Counted from the stretch's first letter, positions 1 to 4,469 are shown. The stretch: DNA of 5,136 nucleotides from Microcaldota archaeon (GCA_013331535.1 DUGF01000047.1:8540-13675); one strand, 5' to 3'. The notes: a model not told the origin generated them from the letters alone. Program-made: numbers and translations.

Positions 1-674
1 TAAGAACGGTCGGAAGATATATAGCAGAGGAATTGAAAGGAGAAAAAATCGCGGAACTCTACTCACCCTATTTCCCCCACCAGGTATTCATGACAAAAAA
101 GGGCGGAATACGCCTTATAAAAAACACAATATATCATGTAAAATGCAAAAAACGCGATATGGTCATATTAACCGGAGATGTACAGGCACTTTCCTCAAAG
201 GGACAGTATGAGGTCGCAGGAAAAATACTTGATTATGCAGAAAAGATAGGCGCAGAACTTGTTCTTACAATAGGCGGCTACAGCACGGGAAAACTCAATG
301 AAAAAAGAAGGCTTTACGGAGTTGCCACGCACGAAGAAGTAATGGAATGGCTGAAAAAGAATGGTGTTGAATTCGGAATCGCACGCGGCTCTATAGTTGG
401 TGCGGCAGGACTTGTTCCGGCACTTGCAAAATTACGCAATATAAAAGGCGCATGCCTGATGGGAGAGACCCATGGTGGGTATGTCGATGTAAAAGCAGCA
501 AATGAAATGGTTGAACTTCTTGCACGCCTTCTCGGATTTGTGATCGATACGAAAAAGCTCGAGACAAAAGCAAAGGAAGGAGAAAAAATACTAAAGAAAA
601 TAGAGGAAGAAGTGCAAAAGAATATGATAACCCCGTACGAACCTACTGGGGGAAGTGTAAGCTATATTAGATAG
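1..674 (+). CDS. PAC2-family proteasome assembly chaperone, 5'-truncated by window edge
   Basis: The frame is open from base 3 and reads RTVGRYIAEELKGEKIAELY before the first TTG at 33, so that TTG is not the start; the gene continues off the left edge. The protein matches the archaeal PAC2 family (COG2047-like), related to eukaryotic proteasome assembly chaperone 2. Recognisable blocks are the VGRYIAEEL segment, ELYSPYFPHQV, the ILTGDVQ strand, GARGS-like GIARGSIVGAAGLVPALAKL, and CLMGETHGGYVDVKAA followed by LLGFVID. The C-terminal tail is lysine and glutamate rich and probably helical. About 224 residues are visible, and the family is usually about 240-260, so little is missing. By family knowledge it is a cytoplasmic protein thought to help 20S proteasome assembly; the archaeal role is less certain than the family assignment. 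It ends 2 nt from a convergent regulator gene. A T-rich run just past the stop (686-692) lies inside that neighbour. Confidence 0.9.
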   Translation, partial: RTVGRYIAEELKGEKIAELYSPYFPHQVFMTKKGGIRLIKNTIYHVKCKKRDMVILTGDVQALSSKGQYEVAGKILDYAEKIGAELVLTIGGYSTGKLNEKRRLYGVATHEEVMEWLKKNGVEFGIARGSIVGAAGLVPALAKLRNIKGACLMGETHGGYVDVKAANEMVELLARLLGFVIDTKKLETKAKEGEKILKKIEEEVQKNMITPYEPTGGSVSYIR

Positions 675-676
675 GT

Positions 677-934
677 TCATTCCAATTTTTTCTTTAATTC
701 ATCTAATGCATTAGCTACGAGAATCCCTTTCTCAGTGAGCTTGACAAGACGTTTCTTACCTTTTGCTTCGATTGCAACCAGACCCTTTCTCGCAAGCTCG
801 CTTATGAATTTCGTAACGTAAACATATGTTGTTCCGGTTGAACGTGCTATTTTTGAAAGATGCCAAGGAGTGGAAGAATCCTTAAGTGTAAGAAGAACCC
901 GAGCGGGTTTGTCACGTATGAATGATAGCGGCAT
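677..934 (-). CDS. Small winged helix-turn-helix transcriptional regulator
   Basis: This is an 85-residue basic protein with a winged-helix fold pattern. A first helix covers FIRDKPARVLLTLKD, then comes an HTH with WHLSKIARSTG as second helix and TTYVYVTKFISELARKG as recognition helix. A wing follows in GLVAIEAKGKKRLVKLTEKG and a C-terminal helix in ANALDELKKKLE. The layout resembles MarR/ArsR-like single-domain archaeal regulators, but I cannot name a subfamily or ligand; no metal-binding cysteine or histidine cluster is visible. A TATA-like element on the minus strand about 25 nt upstream of the ATG implies a nearly leaderless mRNA. The gene is divergent from the two-repeat protein at 1130, with a perfect palindrome between the two promoters, so autoregulation and control of that neighbour are plausible inferences. 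It is convergent with the PAC2 gene. Confidence 0.85.
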   Translation of the reverse strand: MPLSFIRDKPARVLLTLKDSSTPWHLSKIARSTGTTYVYVTKFISELARKGLVAIEAKGKKRLVKLTEKGILVANALDELKKKLE

Positions 935-955
935 GAACCTGTAATGGAGATGTTT

Positions 956-966
956 GTTTAAAAACC
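956..966 (-). promoter_or_regulatory. TATA box for the winged-helix regulator
   Basis: On the minus strand this reads GGTTTTTAAAC, preceded by a purine-rich GGGAA that could be a BRE. Its centre is about 25 nt from the ATG at 934, the normal archaeal TATA-to-start distance. The transcript would begin at or next to the start codon (leaderless). Confidence 0.55.
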
Positions 967-976
967 TTCCCGATTT

Positions 977-994
977 ACGTCGGGTGTCCGACGT
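977..994. promoter_or_regulatory. Perfect inverted repeat, candidate operator
   Basis: ACGTCGG-gtgt-CCGACGT has two exact 7-bp arms around a 4-bp spacer. A third partial half-site, CCGACGA, follows at 997-1003. The palindrome lies between the minus-strand TATA box (956-966) and the plus-strand TATA box (1008-1017), about 10-13 bp from each. That is the expected place for a repressor acting on both divergent promoters. The winged-helix protein encoded next to it is the obvious candidate ligand; this link is inference. Confidence 0.5.
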
Positions 995-1007
995 TACCGA
1001 CGATAGC

Positions 1008-1017
1008 TTTATAAATA
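1008..1017 (+). promoter_or_regulatory. TATA box for the two-repeat basic protein
   Basis: The sequence TTTATAAATA is a near-consensus archaeal TATA box. Transcription would start at about 1036-1040, leaving a leader of roughly 90 nt before the ATG at 1130. Confidence 0.7.
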
Positions 1018-1088
1018 CTCTCTAAAATATAGAAGCGGCGCAGGCGTTTACGAGAACAAAGCGCTTGGAAAATGTTCATGCGCACGAA

Positions 1089-1109
1089 GGTTGCGTGAAT
1101 AACGCAACC
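1089..1109 (+). promoter_or_regulatory. Hairpin in leader of the two-repeat protein, next to its RBS
   Basis: GGTTGCG-tgaataa-CGCAACC forms a perfect 7-bp stem, extendable by one U-A pair to a 5-nt loop. It ends 9 nt before the Shine-Dalgarno sequence GAGGTGA (1119-1125). The rest of the leader (about 1040-1088) is GC-rich with weaker pairing options such as GAACA at 1053-1057 with TGTTC at 1073-1077. It may tune translation or protect the mRNA; no known riboswitch is recognised. Confidence 0.45.
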
Positions 1110-1129
1110 CTATTTTCTGAGGTGAAAGG

Positions 1130-1351
1130 ATGGGATCAAAAGTTGGAAGTGAAAAGATTGGAAGAGACAATGGGTATCTCTACTTTGTAGGTAAGGATGG
1201 ATACGTCTGGGCAGCACCCATGAAGCACAACAAAAGCGGAAGAAAGAAAAAAGTTGGATCTGAAAAGATTTCCAAAGAAGCGGGCTTCATGTACTATGTA
1301 GGCAAAGACGGATACGTCTACAAGGCAAAATTGAAGAACTTTAGGAAGTAA
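1130..1351 (+). CDS. Small basic protein made of two tandem repeats, function unknown
   Basis: This 73-residue, lysine-rich protein consists of two copies of a roughly 31-residue unit, KVGSEKI-x4-G(Y/F)-x-Y-x-VGKDGYV, at residues 4-34 and 41-70 with a period of 37. Each unit has aromatic-rich alternating residues typical of short beta strands joined by a GKDG turn, so a small beta-sheet fold is likely. The basic linker NKSGRKKK lies between the units. Similar KVGSEKI/GKDGYVW repeat proteins are, from memory, common hypothetical proteins in uncultured archaea and some bacteria; no function is established. Net positive charge and small size would fit nucleic-acid binding, but this is inference. 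The start is supported by GAGGTGA 4 nt upstream of the ATG. It has its own promoter and terminator and is divergent from the regulator gene. Confidence 0.85.
   Translation: MGSKVGSEKIGRDNGYLYFVGKDGYVWAAPMKHNKSGRKKKVGSEKISKEAGFMYYVGKDGYVYKAKLKNFRK
1139..1339 (+). repeat. Intragenic tandem duplication (two units, 37-codon offset)
   Basis: Unit 1 is 1139-1231 and unit 2 is 1250-1339. DNA identity is still visible, for example AAAGTTGGA then TGAAAAGATT near both starts, and GGATACGTCT in both GKDGYV segments. Synonymous differences (ggt/ggc, gat/gac) between copies show selection on the protein rather than a fresh duplication. Confidence 0.8.
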
Positions 1352-1357
1352 AATCTG

Positions 1358-1397
1358 TTCTTCTTTTTTTTTATTTTTTCTTTTTATTTTTGTATTT
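1358..1397 (+). terminator. T-rich intrinsic terminator after the two-repeat protein
   Basis: Starting 6 nt after the stop there is a run of T-tracts (up to 9 T in a row) broken only by single C, A or G bases. Oligo-T tracts without a strong stem are the usual archaeal intrinsic termination signal. Confidence 0.7.
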
Positions 1398-1412
1398 CAA
1401 GGATTAGTATAG

Positions 1413-1420
1413 TTTTATAA
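1413..1420 (+). promoter_or_regulatory. TATA box for uS10-eL41
   Basis: AGTTTTATAAGC contains TTTTATAA. The predicted start is at about 1440-1443, roughly 10 nt before the first leader hairpin at 1454. The leader would be about 115 nt. Confidence 0.6.
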
Positions 1421-1451
1421 GCCTGACGCAACACAACAGAATTTTACCATT

Positions 1452-1537
1452 TATAGCAAACAACGAAAGTAAAACAAAGGATTAACCATATAGTCGTTGT
1501 TTGCTAAACTGTGAGTCGCACCACTTATGCGGATCAC
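1452..1537 (+). promoter_or_regulatory. Structured 5' leader element, copy 1 (uS10 leader)
   Basis: Hairpin I pairs TAGCAAACAACGA (1454-1466) with TCGTTGTTTGCTA (1494-1506), 13 perfect pairs, with a 27-nt loop starting AAGTAA. Hairpin II follows at once: GTGA (1511-1514) with TCAC (1534-1537), an internal GT/GA loop, then CGCA (1517-1520) with TGCG (1528-1531) and a 7-nt loop. The same two-part element, with identical hairpin I arms and a different loop, precedes uL1. It ends 20 nt before the uS10 ATG, and the GTGAT-type RBS (1548-1552) lies outside it. It looks like a cis-acting mRNA element for ribosomal protein genes; I do not recognise a named family. Confidence 0.7.
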
Positions 1538-1557
1538 TGGATTTAGAGTGATTAATT

Positions 1558-1863
1558 ATGAGCAAAGCAAGAATTACACTAAGCGGAGACAACCCAGGAG
1601 ACCTGGATGGAGTAGTGAAGCAAATAAAAGAGCTAGCTACAGTATTAAGCATGAAAATGCACGGTCCGATAAGGTTGCCAAGAAAAAAACTCGAGATAAG
1701 TTGTAGACGAACTCCGTGTGGGGATGGCTCGGATACTTACGAACACTGGGAAAAAAGGATATTCAAAAGACTTGTTGATGTGGAAGGCGACGAGAAGATG
1801 ATAAAACAGCTTCTCAGGGTAAAAGTGCCAAGCACAGTATTGGTCAAAATTTCGTTGACCTGA
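1558..1863 (+). CDS. rps10: 30S ribosomal protein uS10
   Basis: At 101 residues this is the standard length for archaeal uS10, a protein of the 30S head. Family landmarks are the N-terminal KARITLSG strand, the MHGPIRLPRKKLEISCRRTP loop region (residues 34-53), the SDTYEHWEKRIFKRLVDVEG segment (59-77), and the C-terminal KVPSTVLVKISL strand. The tip of the long loop carries CRRTPCGDG, with two cysteines where most archaeal sequences have serine or threonine. The start is supported by AGAGTGAT 5 nt upstream, which can pair with the archaeal anti-Shine-Dalgarno sequence. In many archaea uS10 follows elongation factor 1A; here it has its own promoter and structured leader. eL41 follows 20 nt downstream and is probably cotranscribed. 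Confidence 0.96.
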   Translation: MSKARITLSGDNPGDLDGVVKQIKELATVLSMKMHGPIRLPRKKLEISCRRTPCGDGSDTYEHWEKRIFKRLVDVEGDEKMIKQLLRVKVPSTVLVKISLT

Positions 1864-1883
1864 TTACAAAGGATGATGATTAC

Positions 1884-1997
1884 ATGGGAAGCAGACCGAG
1901 AAAATGGAAGAAGAAAAACAGAATGCGCTGGAAGTGGGTAAAGAAAAAGCGCAAGAGACTCAAACGAAAGGCAAAGCGAAGAGTAGGCGAACTCTAG
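1884..1997 (+). CDS. rpl41e: 50S ribosomal protein eL41 (37 residues)
   Basis: This small gene reads MGSRPRKWKKKNRMRWKWVK, followed by KKRKRLKRKAKRRVGEL. It is overwhelmingly lysine, arginine and tryptophan. The RPRKWKKK-x-RMRWKW-x-KK-x-RRLKR pattern is that of archaeal eL41, a single-helix protein of the ribosome at or near the subunit interface. The usual archaeal length is about 37 residues, so it is complete. An RBS-like GGATGAT (1871-1877) sits in the 20-nt gap after uS10, with which it should be cotranscribed. Other ATGs in that gap (1873, 1876) are out of frame. A 65-residue ORF starting at 1904 in another frame is a shadow of this gene. The open frame continues past the TAG at 1995-1997 without an ATG until 2034, but the protein already has full length, so readthrough is not implied. 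Confidence 0.9.
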   Translation: MGSRPRKWKKKNRMRWKWVKKKRKRLKRKAKRRVGEL

Positions 1998-2033
1998 TTA
2001 AATACCCGAACGAAATTAGTCTCTGGGAATTTT

Positions 2034-2468
2034 ATGGTACTTCACGATTTACCTTTAGCCGAAGGGATGCTCGCATTTATGGTTTCAACAAGTTCATTTA
2101 ATGTTACCACTGGTCCAACCATACAAACAGAAAAGACTGAACTGAAGAAGCATGGTCCTTTTGAAAAAAATCCGTTCGAACCTCGTTTCGAAAAGGCAAT
2201 TGTTAATCCTACAGTGGTTTCCCAAACTTCCGGTATCCCATTAAGTAATTTTCCGGTTCCGACCCAGCCATACCAATCAAATTCACAGCCTGCTGAAAAA
2301 ACGGCCGGACAACCAGAAACACGGCAAACGGAACAACGCCACAAACCAAGATCAGAAACTAGATTCCCTCACAAACTCGTCTTTTTACGCAGACCGCATG
2401 GATTTAATACGCATGAAAATGAAAATCGGAATCGCAGAAGACCGCGAGATGCCTTAGCACGCGGATAG
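2034..2468 (+). CDS. Uncertain hypothetical ORF, possibly frameshifted
   Basis: I do not recognise this reading frame. The 144-residue ORF begins MVLHDLPLAEGMLAFMVSTS. Its middle is low in hydrophobics and rich in Pro, Gln, Thr and Ser (for example PLSNFPVPTQPYQSNSQPAE), which suggests disorder. Its C-terminus turns implausible (HENENRNRRRPRDALARG). From about 2300 the +1 frame looks more protein-like, reading LDSLTNSSFYADRMDLIRMK and ending at the TAG at 2455-2457. Treating the A6 run at 2296-2301 as A5 would join the two parts into a protein of about 140 residues. There is no good RBS or promoter before 2034. It lies 36 nt after eL41 and ends 11 bp before the uL1 TATA box. Options are a decayed or frameshifted lineage-specific gene, a base-calling error, or non-coding DNA. 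It fills the stretch 1998-2478, where no RNA gene was recognised. Confidence 0.3.
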   Translation: MVLHDLPLAEGMLAFMVSTSSFNVTTGPTIQTEKTELKKHGPFEKNPFEPRFEKAIVNPTVVSQTSGIPLSNFPVPTQPYQSNSQPAEKTAGQPETRQTEQRHKPRSETRFPHKLVFLRRPHGFNTHENENRNRRRPRDALARG

Positions 2469-2478
2469 AAAGTAAAAC

Positions 2479-2487
2479 CTTTATAAA
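2479..2487 (+). promoter_or_regulatory. TATA box for the uL1-uL10-uL12 cluster
   Basis: CTTTATAAA preceded by purine-rich AAAGTAAAAC (BRE-like) is close to the archaeal consensus. Transcription would start at about 2508-2512, some 12 nt before the shared leader hairpin. The resulting uL1 leader is about 235 nt, long for an archaeal mRNA. Confidence 0.7.
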
Positions 2488-2520
2488 TCCTTCCCATTCA
2501 AATCAGCTCTTAGACACAAC

Positions 2521-2624
2521 TATAGCAAACAACGAAAGTAATGCAAGAGACCAATTGTTTGGCTCAGTCGTTGTTTGCTATGTAGTGAGACGCGAAAGTT
2601 TCGCAAAACTTTCGTGGATCGCTA
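2521..2624 (+). promoter_or_regulatory. Structured 5' leader element, copy 2 (uL1 leader)
   Basis: Hairpin I repeats the uS10 leader arms exactly: TAGCAAACAACGA (2523-2535) with TCGTTGTTTGCTA (2568-2580). Its 32-nt loop also starts AAGTAA but contains its own small stem, GAG(a)CCAA-ttgt-TTGG-CTC. Hairpin II is longer than in copy 1: TAGTGA (2583-2588) pairs with TCGCTA (2619-2624), then a GA/GA internal loop, a C-G and a G-U pair, and nine Watson-Crick pairs CGAAAGTTT (2593-2601) with AAACTTTCG (2606-2614), closed by a CGCA loop. The tandem GA mismatch suggests sheared G-A pairs and a protein or ligand contact. Identical arms with different loops and stem lengths support selection on RNA structure. 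Confidence 0.7.
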
Positions 2625-2681
2625 TAACTAAGTAATACAGATTCGTTAATATTGGTATTATCTCGCTGGTTGTGTGTAGAT

Positions 2682-2738
2682 TGAGACAAATTTTTTGTCT
2701 CAGGATACCCGTAATTACTACTCTGAGAGTAGGAGGGG
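2682..2738 (+). promoter_or_regulatory. Alternative hairpins around the uL1 Shine-Dalgarno sequence
   Basis: Three stems compete here. TGAGACAAA (2682-2690) pairs with TTTGTCTCA (2694-2702) around a TTT loop. CTACTC (2718-2723) pairs with GAGTAG (2727-2732), covering the first bases of the SD AGGAGGGG (2731-2738). TCTCAG (2698-2703) can instead pair with CTGAGA (2723-2728), which would break both of the others. This is the topology of a translational switch; the effect on SD access is partial, and regulation is inferred only from pairing. Confidence 0.4.
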
Positions 2739-2744
2739 ACTTCT

Positions 2745-3380
2745 ATGATGGACAAAAAGAAAATTCAAGAAGCCTTAGCAAAGGTTTTCGAGGACAAGGG
2801 AAAACGAAAATTCAAGCAAAGTGTAGAACTTATAGTGAATTTTCGGGGAATAGACTTCTCAAAGACTGAGCACAGGCTCAATTTAGACGTAGCCCTTCCG
2901 AAAGGAAAGGGTGGAAAAGAGCCAAAGGTTGCAGTCATTGCTGAAGAGGCTATGGCAAATCAGGCAAAAAACGCAAAAGCAGATTTGATAATCCTGTCAC
3001 AGGAAATTTCGGCTTATGGGGCTCCTGATAAAATAAAGAACCTCGCAGATAATTACGTTCTTCTTGCTCAGCCAAACCTCATGGGTCTTGTGGCTAAAAG
3101 CCTTGGACAATATCTTGGTCCAAGAGGAAAATTACCGAGACCGGTCGTGGGAAATGTAACTGAGATGATTGAACGAACAAGACGTTCGGTTAAAATGGCT
3201 TCCAAAGGAAAGTATCTTCCGGTTGCACAGGCACTGGTTGGCACTGAGGAAATGAAACCAGAAGACATTGGAGAAAACATTGAAGCAGTTTATGATGCAG
3301 TTAAGAATAAGACGGGTGAACACACCATTAAATCGGTTTATATAAAGATGACAATGGGTGCCCCGATAAGGGTAGAATAA
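2745..3380 (+). CDS. rpl1: 50S ribosomal protein uL1
   Basis: The 211-residue product has the length and motifs of archaeal uL1, which forms the mobile L1 stalk with 23S helices 76-78 and helps release E-site tRNA. Visible landmarks are RKFKQSVELIVNFRGIDFSK near the N-terminus, HRLNLDVALPKGKG (43-56), GQYLGPRGKLPRPV (121-134), and the C-terminal SVYIKMTMGAPIRVE, where the more usual motif is TMGP. The first of two adjacent ATGs (2745, 2748) is better spaced from the strong SD AGGAGGGG. Archaeal uL1 can repress its own mRNA by binding a mimic of its rRNA site; the long structured leader here could hold such a site, but I cannot point to a match. It is first in a uL1-uL10-uL12 cluster; uL11, often upstream in archaea, is absent. 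Confidence 0.96.
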   Translation: MMDKKKIQEALAKVFEDKGKRKFKQSVELIVNFRGIDFSKTEHRLNLDVALPKGKGGKEPKVAVIAEEAMANQAKNAKADLIILSQEISAYGAPDKIKNLADNYVLLAQPNLMGLVAKSLGQYLGPRGKLPRPVVGNVTEMIERTRRSVKMASKGKYLPVAQALVGTEEMKPEDIGENIEAVYDAVKNKTGEHTIKSVYIKMTMGAPIRVE

Positions 3381-3398
3381 AGATGATTCTCATATGGC

Positions 3399-3478
3399 AT
3401 TGAACGGCGTTGTCGCGATCGTCGCAACGATCACGAGCATGCTCATGAACGAAGCGTCGTTCATGACATCCGTTCAAT
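3399..3478 (+). promoter_or_regulatory. Multi-branched structured leader of uL10
   Basis: An outer stem pairs ATTGAACGG (3399-3407) with CCGTTCAAT (3470-3478), 9 bp. Inside it, TCATGAACGA (3443-3452) pairs with TCGTTCATGA (3457-3466), 10 bp with an AGCG loop. The 5' half has two exclusive options: CGTTGT (3408-3413) with GCAACG (3424-3429), or GATCGT (3417-3422) with ACGATC (3427-3432) around a CGCA loop. A palindrome GAGCATGCTC lies at 3435-3444. The fold is a three-way junction, in the position where uL10-stalk complexes autoregulate in bacteria; that comparison is inference. It ends 26 nt before the SD AAAGGTGA. Confidence 0.65.
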
Positions 3479-3518
3479 AATAAAAATTTGGACAAGAAAA
3501 TACAAAGGTGAAATTTTT

Positions 3519-4400
3519 ATGGCAAAAAAGAAAGGAAAATACAAAGTAAATCCTGAAAGACCTGCGATAAAGGAAAAGGCAGGTAAAGTAAAGGAAATCA
3601 TAAAGGAAACAAAGGATTACTCAACACTTGCAGTCATAGACCTCAGAGGACTCCCGGATTCGCTTCTCCAGAATATACGAAAGAATATACGAAAAGAGGG
3701 TGGACGGGTAAGAATAGCAAAAAAGGCAATTATGGAAAGAGTATTTGATTCAAAGAGTGTTCTTTCACAGAAAAAGGAAGTTCTCAAGGTTCCGGTAGCA
3801 CTTGCAATGACAAATCAAAGCCCATATCTGGTAAACAAATTCCTTAATGAAAATAAAAAGAGAAGGGCTGCGAAAGTTGGCGAGATTGCACCGTTTGAAA
3901 TAGCTGTTCCAGAAGGAGAAACAGATTTGCCACCCGGTCCGGCACTTTCAGAACTTAAGGGAGCTGGATTAAATGTTCAGATTAAGGCTGGAAAGATAGT
4001 GATTGCAAAAACATCTGTTGTTGCAAAGCCCGGCGAGGCACTTACAGACGTAAAAGTAAAGGCACTTCAAAAACTGGGTATAATGCCCTTTGAGGTTGGA
4101 GCAAAACTGTTATTTGCATATGATGGAGAATATCTTTATGGCAAAGAGGTTCTTGATATTGATGCACACACACTTAATCCAGAATTCTCAGCTGCGTTGA
4201 AAGATGCATTCAATTTCTCACTTAACTCTGGATACCCAACCGGCATGAGCATCGGAATTGCCTTAAGCGAGGCGTTTAGGCAGACAAGAAATGCAGGAAT
4301 AAACGGAAATTTATACTCATCAAGCGTGATAGAGCAGCTTCTCACCTCTGCAATAAGACAGGGGACGGCTCTTGAACCGATGGAGAAAATCAAGAAATGA
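3519..4400 (+). CDS. rpl10: 50S ribosomal protein uL10 (P0-like stalk base), lacking the acidic tail
   Basis: uL10 anchors the stalk to 23S rRNA and carries uL12 dimers. The N-terminal rRNA-binding domain covers about residues 1-110, with a basic MAKKKGKYKVNPERP start and STLAVIDLRGLPDSLLQNIR. The archaeal/eukaryotic inserted domain follows, with TDLPPGPALSELKGAGLNV (135-153) and GKIVIAKTSVV. A helical spine for uL12 binding is at about 221-285, with NFSLNSGYPTGMSIGIALSE and IEQLLTSAIRQGTAL. Archaeal homologues are usually about 310-350 residues and end in a charged hinge and a GLGALFG-type peptide. This one stops at EPMEKIKK, 293 residues, and no tail sequence is found downstream in frame. 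SD AAAGGTGA lies 7 nt before the ATG. It lies between uL1 (138-nt gap) and uL12 (69-nt gap), both gaps filled by hairpins. Confidence 0.95.
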   Translation: MAKKKGKYKVNPERPAIKEKAGKVKEIIKETKDYSTLAVIDLRGLPDSLLQNIRKNIRKEGGRVRIAKKAIMERVFDSKSVLSQKKEVLKVPVALAMTNQSPYLVNKFLNENKKRRAAKVGEIAPFEIAVPEGETDLPPGPALSELKGAGLNVQIKAGKIVIAKTSVVAKPGEALTDVKVKALQKLGIMPFEVGAKLLFAYDGEYLYGKEVLDIDAHTLNPEFSAALKDAFNFSLNSGYPTGMSIGIALSEAFRQTRNAGINGNLYSSSVIEQLLTSAIRQGTALEPMEKIKK

Positions 4401-4411
4401 TTTTCGACAGA

Positions 4412-4433
4412 CTTGAACGATTCGTCGTTCAAG
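4412..4433 (+). promoter_or_regulatory. UUCG-capped hairpin in the uL10-uL12 spacer
   Basis: CTTGAACGA-ttcg-TCGTTCAAG has nine perfect pairs and a UUCG tetraloop. The AG/CT flanks can add two more pairs past a bulged A. It follows the uL10 stop by 11 nt and ends 24 nt before the uL12 SD. There is no T-tract after it, so it is not a terminator; processing, stabilisation or protein binding is more likely. Its core is the same as in the uL10 leader and uL12 3' hairpins. Confidence 0.6.
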
Positions 4434-4469
4434 CTGATTGAGAAAAAGTAAAAAATGAAAGGTGATAAT

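Noticed and set aside
33..35. TTG as the start of the PAC2-family gene
   Set aside because: The frame is open to the window edge and the upstream residues (VGRYIAEEL) belong to the family, so the gene is truncated rather than starting here.
1072..1098. 8-codon upstream ORF in the leader of the two-repeat protein
   Set aside because: Too short to distinguish from chance and no ribosome-binding site precedes it.
1904..2101. 65-residue plus-strand ORF
   Set aside because: It overlaps the eL41 gene out of frame, and its charged start is the shifted reading of eL41's lysine codons.
2042..2344. 100-residue minus-strand ORF
   Set aside because: Cysteine- and glycine-rich composition without recognisable motifs, no ribosome-binding site or promoter seen; probably an antisense shadow.
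1884..2468. eL41 extended by TAG readthrough or pyrrolysine
   Set aside because: eL41 already has the usual length at the TAG, and the 12 codons after it show no conserved feature.
1454..2580. Hairpin I copies as a MITE with 13-bp terminal inverted repeats
   Set aside because: No target-site duplication is convincing, both copies sit in the same orientation just after promoters, and the shared second hairpin lies outside the putative ends. A genome-wide search could reopen this.
2583..2624. Kink-turn or C/D-box sRNA reading of hairpin II
   Set aside because: The internal loop is symmetric GA/GA without the 3-nt bulge of a kink-turn, and no box C plus box D pair was found.
4455..4457. Upstream ATG as the uL12 start
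   Set aside because: It would put the GGTGAT ribosome-binding site inside the gene; the ATG at 4470 gives the family N-terminus.
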